Positions 19,511 through 28,807 of a stretch of DNA of 64,000 bases are shown piece after piece. How positions within the stretch are numbered: position 1 is the first letter of the stretch; every line of letters begins with the position of its first letter. Origin of the DNA: Desulfarculaceae bacterium (GTDB lineage: Bacteria; Desulfobacterota; Desulfarculia; Desulfarculales; Desulfarculaceae). The notes under the pieces are model-generated. The model was not told the DNA's origin and ran no database searches. It saw only the letters and a program-made list of their open reading frames with translations. Position numbers and translations under genes: made by a program. Location: the NCBI GenBank assembly GCA_021737645.1, contig JAIPDO010000010.1:19551-83550 (forward strand). The letters are read 5' to 3'.

Positions 19511-22498
19511 ATGCAGCCTGCCCTGAGCCCCAAGCCGGCTGAGCAGTTGTACGCCCTGCTCAGTTCCACCGCCGAGATGTTCAACGAGCGCCCCGACCTT
19601 CAGGACGAAATGAAGGGCACCCAGGGCTGGATCAACGCCACGGTGGGCTTCCGCGCAGCAGACGGCAGCATGGGTGCGGCGGTGGCTATAAAACAAGGCT
19701 CCGTCACCGCCCTGGACCACCTCCCCGAGGACAGGGACGCCTGCCTGGTGTTCCGCACCGCCGCGGACTTCAACGCCTTCCAGAGCGCCAGCAAGGACGA
19801 GGCCTCCAAGATGATCCTTAAGGGCCGCATCTGGATCGAGGGGACCATAGCCTATTACAACTATGCCGAGTATTTGGTGAACCTTTTGTTTCTGGATCAG
19901 GCCAAGTCGGTGGCCGAGCAGACGATGCACGAGCACAAGCTGGAGAATTTGCGCATCGCCGACGGCGCCGACACCAGCGGCCGCGATGAAAAGGCGCGGC
20001 GCAAGACAGAGCGCCTGCGGGGAGAGAGGGTGGACCCCGGCGTGAAATGGCTGGAAGACCCTTATCTCTCCGAGATGGGCATGGAGGACTTCCCCCGCTT
20101 GGAGCGCTTCCGCAGGGAGTTGTTCAAGACCAAGGCCCAGGTGAGCAGCGAGCACGGCAAGCTGCTCACCGACTTTTTCGTGGCCAACGGCTACGAAACC
20201 ATGCCCGACGGCACCCCCTGGGAGCCCAACCTGCGCAAGGCCAAAAGCTTCTATCACCTGATGGCCAATCGTCAAGCCCTGATCCGCCAGGGCGATCTGC
20301 TGGCCGGCACCTACACCCCTTACCCCGTCTTCGGCCTGGTCAACCAGCCTTACACTTTTGGCTGGCAGGTGTGGGGTGAGCTCAGGACCCTGGGCTTCCG
20401 CGAGCTGGATTCCTACCGCATTGACGAGGAGACCATCGAGACCCTTCACAAGCACGTGATGCCATTTTTCGCCACTCGCAACATCCAGGACCTGTGGAAA
20501 AAGCAATTCGACACCCCCCTGGCGTCCCAAATCCACGAGCGCTATTTCGCGGTCTTTTACTACAAGACCGTGTCCCACAGCCAGACCACGCCGGGCCATG
20601 TGAAGGTCATGAAGCTTGGCTTGGACGGCATCCGCGGGCTGATAGCCGACGAGCTGGCCAACGACCCGGCCGCCGACCAGGAGAAGAAGGACACCCTGGA
20701 AGCCATGAAGATAAGCATGGACGCGGTGTCCTCCTACACCAAAAACCTGGCCGCCCAGGTGAGCAAGGAGGCCGAGGCCGAGAGCGACCCAGCCCGCCGA
20801 GGCGAGCTGGCCGAAATTCACCGCATTTTATGCAAGGTGCCGGACCAACCGGCCGAGACGCTATACGAGGCGGTGCAGGCCATGTGGATCGTGCATGTGG
20901 CCCTGGGCCTGGAGAGCAGCGACGACGGGCCCCACTTGGGCCGCCTGGACCAACTGTTGCAGCCCTATTTCGACAGCGACCTTGCAAAGCTCGAGACCGA
21001 CCAGGAGCGCCAGGCCTATATCAAAAGGGCGGTGGAACTGATCGGCTGCCTGTACCTGCGCCTGTCCAGTCACTACAACATAACCATGGAGATCACCTCC
21101 TGGATGAACTCCGGCGGGCCGCCTTCGACCACCATCAACCTGGGCGGGGTTGCCCCGGACGGCGGCGACGCGGTCAACGACATGACCTACGTGATCCTCA
21201 AGGTCACCGAACTGCTGAACCTCAACGACCCCAACATGCACGCCCGCTTCATGCCCGGGGTCAACAGCGAAACCTATCTCAAGCGGGTGTGCGAGGTGAA
21301 CTACATTACCGGGGCCACCCCCTGCATCCACAACGACGCGGCGGTGATCGATGCGCTCACCGGGGTCAATAACGACTGGCCCCTTGAGGACATCCGGGAG
21401 TGGACCGCGGTGGGCTGCGTAGAGCCCTGCCTGTCGGGGATGCACTTCCCGGCCACCGGCAGCATAGAGCTCAACCTCATGGCCCCCTTGGAAATGGCGC
21501 TTAACAATGGGGTGCATCCCCTGCTGGAGTGGGCTTTGGGGCCCCAGACCGGCAAGGTGGAGGAGGGCGACTTCGAGACCTTCGATGATTTTATGGAGGC
21601 CTTCACTCGCCAATACCACTTCCTGTGTGGGGTGAGCGTGGAGGGCAACAACCAGCTGGGCCAAATCCACCAGCAGCACATGCCCTCGCCCCTTATCTCG
21701 GCCCTGGTGGATGACTGCATCTCCAAGGGCCGGGGCATTACCCGGGGCGGCGCCCGCTACAACACCAGCGGGGTCACCTCCATCGGCATGGCCGATGTGG
21801 CCGACTCGCTCAGCGCCATCAAAAAGGCGGTTTACGATGACAAGAAGGTGAGCTTCAAGGAACTCAAGGAGGCGCTCACCTACAACTTCGAGGGTTACAA
21901 GAATCTCAGGGCCTGGATACAGAACCATGTGCCCAAGTTTGGCTCCGGCGACCCAGGAGCCGTGGATATGGCCCAGCGGGTCACCGGCATGGTGGCCGAC
22001 TACGTGCACGGCCAACAAAACTACCGGGGCGGGCACTACACCTCGGGCTGGTGGTCCATGAACTACCACGCCATCTATGGCCGGGTCTCGGGCGCCTCGC
22101 CCTCGGGCCGCCTGGCCGGAGAGGCCTTCACCCCCGGCCTGACCCCCCAGGCCTCGGCCTCCAAGAACCTGCTGGACAACCTGCTGGACGTGGCCAAGCT
22201 GGACCCCACCACAATGGACAACAACATCGCCTTCAACGTGCGGGTGGTGCCTTCGGCCAAGGACAGCCACGAGCAGACCATCACCCGCATGAGCGATACC
22301 ATCAGGGCCTACTTCGAGCAGGGCGGCATGCAGGTGCAGTTCATCATGATCAACACCGACACCCTGCGCGACGCCATGGCCCACCCGGAGTACTACCCCG
22401 ACCTGCTGGTGCGCATCTCAGGCTATTGCGGCTACTTCACCAAGCTGCACCGCGACCTTCAACTGGAGATCATCCGGAGGAATGAATATGGCCTCTGA
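19511..22498 (+). CDS. Glycyl radical enzyme (PFL-like) with N-terminal SCP2-like domain
   Basis: C-terminal glycyl-radical motif LLVRISGYCGYF (Gly codon 22421-22423), active-site VGCVEP (Cys codon 21416-21418); first ~125 aa read as SCP2 fold. SD aaaggagtcatccATG. Confidence 0.92.
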   Translation: MQPALSPKPAEQLYALLSSTAEMFNERPDLQDEMKGTQGWINATVGFRAADGSMGAAVAIKQGSVTALDHLPEDRDACLVFRTAADFNAFQSASKDEASKMILKGRIWIEGTIAYYNYAEYLVNLLFLDQAKSVAEQTMHEHKLENLRIADGADTSGRDEKARRKTERLRGERVDPGVKWLEDPYLSEMGMEDFPRLERFRRELFKTKAQVSSEHGKLLTDFFVANGYETMPDGTPWEPNLRKAKSFYHLMANRQALIRQGDLLAGTYTPYPVFGLVNQPYTFGWQVWGELRTLGFRELDSYRIDEETIETLHKHVMPFFATRNIQDLWKKQFDTPLASQIHERYFAVFYYKTVSHSQTTPGHVKVMKLGLDGIRGLIADELANDPAADQEKKDTLEAMKISMDAVSSYTKNLAAQVSKEAEAESDPARRGELAEIHRILCKVPDQPAETLYEAVQAMWIVHVALGLESSDDGPHLGRLDQLLQPYFDSDLAKLETDQERQAYIKRAVELIGCLYLRLSSHYNITMEITSWMNSGGPPSTTINLGGVAPDGGDAVNDMTYVILKVTELLNLNDPNMHARFMPGVNSETYLKRVCEVNYITGATPCIHNDAAVIDALTGVNNDWPLEDIREWTAVGCVEPCLSGMHFPATGSIELNLMAPLEMALNNGVHPLLEWALGPQTGKVEEGDFETFDDFMEAFTRQYHFLCGVSVEGNNQLGQIHQQHMPSPLISALVDDCISKGRGITRGGARYNTSGVTSIGMADVADSLSAIKKAVYDDKKVSFKELKEALTYNFEGYKNLRAWIQNHVPKFGSGDPGAVDMAQRVTGMVADYVHGQQNYRGGHYTSGWWSMNYHAIYGRVSGASPSGRLAGEAFTPGLTPQASASKNLLDNLLDVAKLDPTTMDNNIAFNVRVVPSAKDSHEQTITRMSDTIRAYFEQGGMQVQFIMINTDTLRDAMAHPEYYPDLLVRISGYCGYFTKLHRDLQLEIIRRNEYGL

Positions 22499-23432
22499 GA
22501 TGCGTTCCGGCCGCCCCTTGATCATCGACATCAAGGGCAACTCCCTGGACGACGGGCCGGGCACCCGCTCGGTGGTGTTCATGAAGGGTTGCCCCCTCAA
22601 CTGCGTATGGTGCCAGAACCCGGAGAGCAAAAAGATCGGCCCGGAGCTGTGGTTCGAAGCGGACAAGTGCGTGGTCAGCGGGGGGTGCATCCCCGCCTGC
22701 CCCGAAGGAGCCCTGGCCGCGGATGAGCCACTGGCCATTGACCGGAACAAGTGCTCCCTTTGCTTCGACTGTGTGGACGCCTGCCCTTCCACCGCCCTCA
22801 AGCGGGTGGGCCAGGATATGCCCGTGGAGCAGGTGGTGGCCAAGATCGTGCCCTACAAGCCCTTCTTCGACACCACCGGCGGCGGGGCCACCCTGTCCGG
22901 CGGCGAGCCCACCCTGTTCATGGAGTTCACTTCCCAGTTGCTCCAAGCGCTCAAGGCCGAGGGCATCCACACCCTGGTGGAAACCGCCGGCCTGTTCAAC
23001 TTCGACGCCTTTGCCGAGATGATCCTGCCGCACACCGACATGATCTACATGGACATGAAGATCATCGACCCCGAGTTGCACAAGCGTTGGTGCGGAGTGG
23101 ACAACCGGCGCATCAAGGAGAACTTCGCCCGGCTGCACAAAATGGCCGGCGGCGTCGGCGGCTTTTCCATCAAGCCCCGCACCCCCCTGATTCCCGGCAT
23201 AACCGACACCGACGAGATGATGGCCTCTTTGGCCGAGTTCTATCTGGCCCACGGGGTAAAGCTGGCCGCCCTGGAGAAGAACAACCCCATCTGGTTCGAC
23301 AAGAGCGAAAAGGTGGGGGTGGAGCCGGATTTCGCGGCCGACGACCCGGCGCGCAGCTTTTACGACAACCAGCGTTACGGCGGCATAAAGCAGTTTTTTG
23401 AAGACCAGGGCATCACCATTCTGGAGTCGTGA
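22488..23432 (+). CDS. Glycyl-radical-enzyme activating enzyme (radical SAM plus 4Fe-4S insert)
   Basis: FMKGCPLNCVWCQNPES radical-SAM CxxxCxxC; ferredoxin-like CSLCFDCVDACP; overlaps the 3' end of the glycyl radical enzyme gene. Confidence 0.95.
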   Translation: MASEMRSGRPLIIDIKGNSLDDGPGTRSVVFMKGCPLNCVWCQNPESKKIGPELWFEADKCVVSGGCIPACPEGALAADEPLAIDRNKCSLCFDCVDACPSTALKRVGQDMPVEQVVAKIVPYKPFFDTTGGGATLSGGEPTLFMEFTSQLLQALKAEGIHTLVETAGLFNFDAFAEMILPHTDMIYMDMKIIDPELHKRWCGVDNRRIKENFARLHKMAGGVGGFSIKPRTPLIPGITDTDEMMASLAEFYLAHGVKLAALEKNNPIWFDKSEKVGVEPDFAADDPARSFYDNQRYGGIKQFFEDQGITILES

Positions 23433-23456
23433 GCCGCCCGGAGCGAGGTGCAAGCC

Positions 23457-23969
23457 ATGACCAAAGACTGGAAATACTATCTGGGCATTTCCCTGTTCGC
23501 CTACAGCTTCATCCCCATCTGCGTGGTGGCGGCGCTGCCCTTTTTGGGTATGAGCCTGGCCGAGTCCGGCACCCTGGCCGTGGTGTTTTTGGCCACCGGC
23601 GAGGTGGCCTTCTACACGGCGGCTGCCCTGCTGGGCAAGGAATTCCTGGCCGCGCTCAAGAAACGTTTCATGGGCTGGTTCCGGGCCAAGGACCGCCCGC
23701 CCCAGCCGGTGAGCCGGACCCGTCACCGCGCCGGAGTGATTTTGCTGGCCCTTAGCTTCCTACCCTACTATGCCGTGCTGGCGGACCTGCTTTTCTTCGC
23801 GCCGTTGGGGGCGGAGATCACCTTTTTGGCTTGGACCCTGGTGGGGGGAGAGGTGCTTGGCATAGTGGCCCTGTTCATGTTGGGGGCTCCTTTCTGGGAC
23901 CGTCTAAAACAACTTTTCTGCTGGAACGGTGGCCAGGCACAGGGCCCGGTCCCGTCTGCCGCCCCCTAG
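23457..23969 (+). CDS. Small integral membrane protein ('transporter suffix'-like)
   Basis: Four hydrophobic segments in two similar halves (YYLGISLFAYSFIPICVVAALPFLGM / HRAGVILLALSFLPYYAVLADLLFFAPLG). Confidence 0.7.
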   Translation: MTKDWKYYLGISLFAYSFIPICVVAALPFLGMSLAESGTLAVVFLATGEVAFYTAAALLGKEFLAALKKRFMGWFRAKDRPPQPVSRTRHRAGVILLALSFLPYYAVLADLLFFAPLGAEITFLAWTLVGGEVLGIVALFMLGAPFWDRLKQLFCWNGGQAQGPVPSAAP

Positions 23970-23987
23970 CCGTCAAAGGAGACCGAG

Positions 23988-24431
23988 ATGAAACGAGTTA
24001 TGCAATGCCTGCTGCTGCTGGCCCTGTTGTCTCTGATTGCCGCCTCCGGCGCCGTGGCCGGAGGCCTGGCCGGGGTGTGGAGCCTGGATATCAGCGATTA
24101 TAAAAACACCTGCGGCGGCAAACCTACCGCGGCCAAGGAGCTGAGCCTAACCCAGGATGGCCGCAAGCTCGCCGCGGCCATCGGGGTCAAGGGCGATGAC
24201 GGCAAGACCTACACCGGCACCTTCCATGGTTCCATGGACCAGGAGCAGCCACCGGCCAAGGCCTCGCTCTACGGCAAGTTCGAGGTGGCCGGCTTCAACA
24301 CCGAGGAGACGATCCAGATCAAGTTCTTGGATCAGAGCCGCTTTGCCGGAGCCTCCCAGTGGAAGACCCAGTCCGCTGACAAGAAGATCACTTGCGAGGG
24401 CAGCCAGAAGATAGCGGGCCGCAAAAAATAA
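23988..24431 (+). CDS. Small secreted beta-rich protein, last gene of the glycyl radical enzyme operon
   Basis: Signal peptide MKRVMQCLLLLALLSLIAASGAVAG; SD aaaggagaccgag; followed by a strong terminator. Confidence 0.7.
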   Translation: MKRVMQCLLLLALLSLIAASGAVAGGLAGVWSLDISDYKNTCGGKPTAAKELSLTQDGRKLAAAIGVKGDDGKTYTGTFHGSMDQEQPPAKASLYGKFEVAGFNTEETIQIKFLDQSRFAGASQWKTQSADKKITCEGSQKIAGRKK

Positions 24432-24466
24432 CCGGATTCCAATAGGCGAGAAGCCGCTCCTTTTAA

Positions 24467-24511
24467 GCTTCATCCCGGCCCCCAGCTCAGGGGGCGGGAT
24501 GAAGCGTTTTT
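24467..24511 (+). terminator. Rho-independent terminator
   Basis: GCTTCATCCCGGCCCCC agctca GGGGGCGGGATGAAGC followed by GTTTTT. Confidence 0.88.
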
Positions 24512-24584
24512 GAACACCCGAAAGAGCAAAAAAAGCGACAAGCCTCTAGAGGGGCTGCGGCAGCGTCAGCAGGCAGATGGCTGG

Positions 24585-25007
24585 TTATTCAGCCGCCGGC
24601 TGGAAGCCCAGCACCGTGTCGCCGGAGCCGTCCGGCCCCCCCTTGATGAACACCACCTCCATGGGCTGGCCCAAGGCCACGGAATCCGGATCGCTCAACT
24701 CCAGGCCCAGCAAGCGCGCCACCACCCGGGTGCCTTCGGCCAACTCCACCACCCCCACGGCGTATGGGTTGTCACGGCTAAAGCCTTCCTGCTTGAGGGC
24801 GGGCGGAGGCACGGTGATGGCGGTAAAGGCGCATAGCCGTCCCTTGCCGGACATGGCCACCCACTCCATCCGAGACAGGCGGCAGGTGGGGCACAGGGGT
24901 CGGGGCGGAGTGTAAAGCTCTTGACAGCTATTGCAGCGGCACCCCATCAGGCGTCCCTGGTCCAGGTGTTTTTGAAAGGATGAGTCGCTGAAAGGCATGT
25001 CTTGCAT
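24585..25007 (-). CDS. Zn-ribbon OB-fold protein (DUF35 type)
   Basis: MGCRCNSCQELYTPPRPLCPTC rubredoxin-like Zn ribbon followed by OB-fold; adjacent thiolase. Confidence 0.88.
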   Translation of the reverse strand: MQDMPFSDSSFQKHLDQGRLMGCRCNSCQELYTPPRPLCPTCRLSRMEWVAMSGKGRLCAFTAITVPPPALKQEGFSRDNPYAVGVVELAEGTRVVARLLGLELSDPDSVALGQPMEVVFIKGGPDGSGDTVLGFQPAAE

Positions 25008-25010
25008 GAT

Positions 25011-26276
25011 CTATCTCCTTTCAAAGATGGTGAAGGTGCAGGTGCCGCCGGTGCCGCCCAGGTTGTGGGTGGCCCCCACCCGCAGGCCTTGCATGGGCAC
25101 TTGGCGCTCTCCCGCCTCGCCGCGCAACTGATGCCAAATCTCCACCACCTGGGATACCCCGGTGGCCCCCACCGGATGCCCCTTGCACTTGAGGCCGCCG
25201 GAGGTGTTTATGGGCTTTATTCCATCGCGCCGGGTCTTTCCCTCGGCCACCGCCCGGTAGCCGTGCCCCGGCGGGAAGAAGCCCAGGTCCTCCAGGTGGA
25301 TGATTTCGGCTATGGAAAAGCAGTCGTGGACCTCACAGACCTGAACGTCTCCAGGCTCCAAGCCGGACATGGCATACGCCTCGGCCGCCGCAGCCTGGGT
25401 GGCCTCGAACGAGGTCAGGTCCTTCTTGGCGTGCAGGCCCCTGCCGCTGCCCTGTCCCATGCCCGCCACATAAAGCGGGTGATCGGTGAAGTTGCGGGCT
25501 ATCCCGGCGGGTGCCAGAAGCACGCAGGCGGCCCCGTCGCTGATGGGGCAACAGTCGAACAGGTGCAGGGGCCAGGCCACCATGGGGTTGGCCTGGGGGT
25601 CGCCGAGAAAGGCCTTCTCATCGGCCCACTGGGGCGCCGGAGCTCCCTTGGCCAGGGCCTTTTGACGCTTGGCCTCCATCATCTCCGCCAGCGTGGCCTG
25701 GTACTGGGCCTTGGGGTTGAGCTTGCCGTTGAGGTGGCTCTTGATGGTCACGTCCATCAGGTGCTGACGCCCGGCCCCGTATTTGTGAAAATAGGCCGAG
25801 GCGGTGACCCCGAAAACGCCGGGGAAGGTAAAGCCCACCTGACCCTCGTAGGGCACCGTGGCCAAGGCCAGTCCTTCGGCCACTTCCTCGGTGCTCCGCT
25901 GGGACATCACCTCCACCCCGCCCACCAGCACCAGATCGTAGAGGCCCGAGGCGATGGCCAGCACTCCCTCGCGGAAGGCCAGGGCGCTGCTGGCGCAGGC
26001 TCCCTCGGTGCGGGTGGCCGGTTTGGGGATCAAACCCACCGCATCGGAGATGATGGGGCCCCAGTGGGCCTGGTGCACGAAAAAGTCGTTGCTGAAATTG
26101 CCCAGATACAAGGCTTGGATGTCGTCGGGGTCAAAGCCCTTGTCCACGGAGGCCAGCATGTCCTGGAAAGCCTCCACGAACAGGTCCTTGCTGTCCTTTT
26201 CCGGGAACACCCCAAAGGGGGACATGCCCGCCCCTACCACCACGACTTCCCGCGCCAATCTTAGGTGCTTGTTCAT
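25011..26276 (-). CDS. Thiolase (SCPx-like / DUF35-partner type)
   Basis: GACASSALAFREG, CEVHDCFSIAEIIHLEDLGF, KCKGHPVGATGVSQ, HNLGGTGGTCTFTIF. Confidence 0.92.
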   Translation of the reverse strand: MNKHLRLAREVVVVGAGMSPFGVFPEKDSKDLFVEAFQDMLASVDKGFDPDDIQALYLGNFSNDFFVHQAHWGPIISDAVGLIPKPATRTEGACASSALAFREGVLAIASGLYDLVLVGGVEVMSQRSTEEVAEGLALATVPYEGQVGFTFPGVFGVTASAYFHKYGAGRQHLMDVTIKSHLNGKLNPKAQYQATLAEMMEAKRQKALAKGAPAPQWADEKAFLGDPQANPMVAWPLHLFDCCPISDGAACVLLAPAGIARNFTDHPLYVAGMGQGSGRGLHAKKDLTSFEATQAAAAEAYAMSGLEPGDVQVCEVHDCFSIAEIIHLEDLGFFPPGHGYRAVAEGKTRRDGIKPINTSGGLKCKGHPVGATGVSQVVEIWHQLRGEAGERQVPMQGLRVGATHNLGGTGGTCTFTIFERR

Positions 26277-26344
26277 CTGTCCTATATCCTCCTGGTTGTC
26301 CAGGCGTAGGAGTTAGGCTCCGCCGCGCTACAGCACGGCTTCCC

Positions 26345-27910
26345 CTATCCCTTGCGGTCCTGGTTGCCCCAATACTTTGCGCGCAGATCCTTTTTGAGAA
26401 TCTTGCCGTAGTTGTTTTTGGGCAGTTCGTCCACGAAGTCGACGGACTTGGGTTTTTTGTACGAGGCGATGTGGTCCTTGCAAAAAGCAACCAACTCCTC
26501 GCCACTTATGGCTTGGCCGTGGACCAGGGTCACGATGGCTTTCATGGCCTCGCCCCACTGAGAGTCGGGCACCCCGATCACCGCCACTTCGCGCACCGCC
26601 GGATGGCGCAGCAAGACTTCTTCCACCTCGCGGGGGTAGATATTCTCCCCTCCGCTGATGATCATGTCCTTGGAGCGGTCCATGATGAACAGGTAGCCGT
26701 TTTCATCCAGGAGGCCCACGTCTCCGGTGTGAAGCCAGCCGTTGCGAAGGGCCGCGGCGGTGGCTCGGGGGTTGCGCCAGTAGCCCTTCATCACCTGCTC
26801 CGAACGGGTGACGATTTCACCGGTTCGGCCGGGAGGCAGGGGCCGGTCTTCATGGTCCAGTACGGCCACCTCCACGTCGGTGCGGGTAATCCCCGCCGAG
26901 GCCAAGCGGCGCATCTGTTCCGGAGTCCCCTCCAGCTTATGGTCGCGCTTGGGTAAATAGGTGATGGTCATGGGGGCTTCGCCCTGGCCGTAGAGCTGCA
27001 CCAGGCAGGGGCCCAGGGTGCGCATGGCCTGCTTGAGGTCCTCAACGTACATGGGCGCTCCCCCGTAGTTGAGGCATCTCAGCGAACTGTGGTCGTATTT
27101 GTCCGCGGCCGGGCTTTCCGCCAAGCGCTTGACCATGGTGGGCGCGGCGAACATGTTGGTGATGCGGTGACGCTCTATGGTCTTAAACACCATCTCCGGA
27201 TCAAAGGTCTTGCCTTCCAGGATTACGTTCAGGGCTCCCTTGGCGATGTTGGGCAGGGCATACAGGCCGCTGCCGTGGGACAGGGGCGCGCCGTGCAAGA
27301 TGGCGTCCTCCGGGCCCAGGGGGGATATGTCGGCGTAAAAATTCATGGTCATGGCCAGCAGATTGCGGTGGGTGAGCATGGCTCCCTTGGGCTGGCCGGT
27401 GGTGCCCGAGGTGTAAAAGAGCCAAGCCAACTGATCCGGGTCCACCCTGGCGTCCTCCAGCTCAGGGGAAGCGGCGGCCAGTAGGCTCTCGTAGTCCAGC
27501 AGCTCCCCCTCGGCGCCTTCCAGGGTGATGAAATGCTCCGCGTCGGGCATTTCCCGGCGCACGTCCATGATGGGCCGGTTGAATTCCGGCGATAGCACCA
27601 CCGCCCTGGCCTGGGAGTGGTCGATGATGTAGGCGCATTCCTTGGGGTGTAGCCGGAAGTTGATGGGAACCGCCCCGCAGCCCGCCTTGAAACAGGCGAA
27701 GATGGTTTCCAGGGTTTCAGGGTAGTTGTATTGCAGCACCGCGACGTTGTCGCCGGGGCGTAACCCCAGCCCCAAAAGGGCGTTGGCCAACCGGTTGGCC
27801 CGCTCGTTGAACTGGGCGAAGGTCAGCATTTTTGAGCCGTGCACCAGGGCCGGTTTGTCGGGATAGGTACTTGCGGCCTTGGTCAGAAGTTTTGCAAGAT
27901 TCATTGTCAC
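26345..27910 (-). CDS. AMP-forming acyl-CoA synthetase
   Basis: LFYTSGTTGQPKGAMLTHRN, GWLHTGDVGLLDENGYLFIMDRSKDMIISGGENIYPREVE, KNNYGKILKKDLR. Confidence 0.95.
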   Translation of the reverse strand: MTMNLAKLLTKAASTYPDKPALVHGSKMLTFAQFNERANRLANALLGLGLRPGDNVAVLQYNYPETLETIFACFKAGCGAVPINFRLHPKECAYIIDHSQARAVVLSPEFNRPIMDVRREMPDAEHFITLEGAEGELLDYESLLAAASPELEDARVDPDQLAWLFYTSGTTGQPKGAMLTHRNLLAMTMNFYADISPLGPEDAILHGAPLSHGSGLYALPNIAKGALNVILEGKTFDPEMVFKTIERHRITNMFAAPTMVKRLAESPAADKYDHSSLRCLNYGGAPMYVEDLKQAMRTLGPCLVQLYGQGEAPMTITYLPKRDHKLEGTPEQMRRLASAGITRTDVEVAVLDHEDRPLPPGRTGEIVTRSEQVMKGYWRNPRATAAALRNGWLHTGDVGLLDENGYLFIMDRSKDMIISGGENIYPREVEEVLLRHPAVREVAVIGVPDSQWGEAMKAIVTLVHGQAISGEELVAFCKDHIASYKKPKSVDFVDELPKNNYGKILKKDLRAKYWGNQDRKG

Positions 27911-27945
27911 TTCCAGTTGTATCGCGGTTGACTTTGAGGCAGGGG

Positions 27946-28764
27946 TCAGGCCATGACCCAGCCGCCATCCACGTTAAGCACTTGTCCGGTAATGTAGTTG
28001 GAGGCGCAGGAGGCCAAAAACAAAACCGCTTCGGCCATGTCCTGGGGTTGGCCGTCCCTGGCGATGGGCAGGCTTTTCACCCCGTAGTCGTAGCCTCGGG
28101 TCATTTCGGTCTCGCAGGCTCCGGGGGCTATGGCGTTCACCCAGATGCCGTCTTTGGCAAAGTCCTTGGCCGCCCAGCGGGTGAGGGCCAGGACTCCGCC
28201 CTTGGCCGCCGCGTAGGCCGGGCCGGAGCGCCCCCGCCGTAGTTCCGGCGGGTCGTCGGGCTTGGAAACGGCTCCTCCGATGATTCCGGATATGGAGCTG
28301 ACGTTGACGATCTTGCCGTAGCCCTGTTCGCGCATGTGAGGATAGGCCGCCTGCATGCCCAGGAACACCCCGCGCAGCACCACGTCCACCACCTTGTCCC
28401 AAACCTCCACGGTGGTTTCCATGAAGGGGTGGCGGTGCACCACTCCGGCGTTGTTCACCAGGATGTCCAGGCGCCCCAGGGCGGCTATCGTCTCATCCAC
28501 GGCGCGCCGCACCTGGCCGATGTCGGTGACGTCCGCCTGCACACCCAAGGCTTGGTACCCCTGGGCTCGCAGCTCGGCCAGGACGTCGTCGCAGGGCAGC
28601 AGGTCGCACACCGCCACCGCGGCTCCTTCACGAGCCAGCACTCTGGCTATGCCCGCCCCGATGCCCCGTGCGCCGCCGGTTACCAGAGCGGTGCGTCCCT
28701 GGAGCCCACATGCCCGGCTGGGTGGAAACAACGCGTCTCGCTTCACGACTGCTCCCCCTGACAA
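27946..28764 (-). CDS. Short-chain dehydrogenase/reductase
   Basis: TGGARGIGAGIA, NNAGV, Y(A)AAKGG, C-terminal ASNYITGQVLNVDGGWVMA. Confidence 0.93.
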   Translation of the reverse strand: MSGGAVVKRDALFPPSRACGLQGRTALVTGGARGIGAGIARVLAREGAAVAVCDLLPCDDVLAELRAQGYQALGVQADVTDIGQVRRAVDETIAALGRLDILVNNAGVVHRHPFMETTVEVWDKVVDVVLRGVFLGMQAAYPHMREQGYGKIVNVSSISGIIGGAVSKPDDPPELRRGRSGPAYAAAKGGVLALTRWAAKDFAKDGIWVNAIAPGACETEMTRGYDYGVKSLPIARDGQPQDMAEAVLFLASCASNYITGQVLNVDGGWVMA

Positions 28765-28807
28765 AGGTTCATCTGCCTATCGCAACTAACCGAAAACCGG
28801 GCCACGC

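Noticed and set aside
25002-26264. 420-aa plus-strand ORF opposite the thiolase
   Set aside because: Antisense shadow; thiolase motifs are complete on the minus strand.
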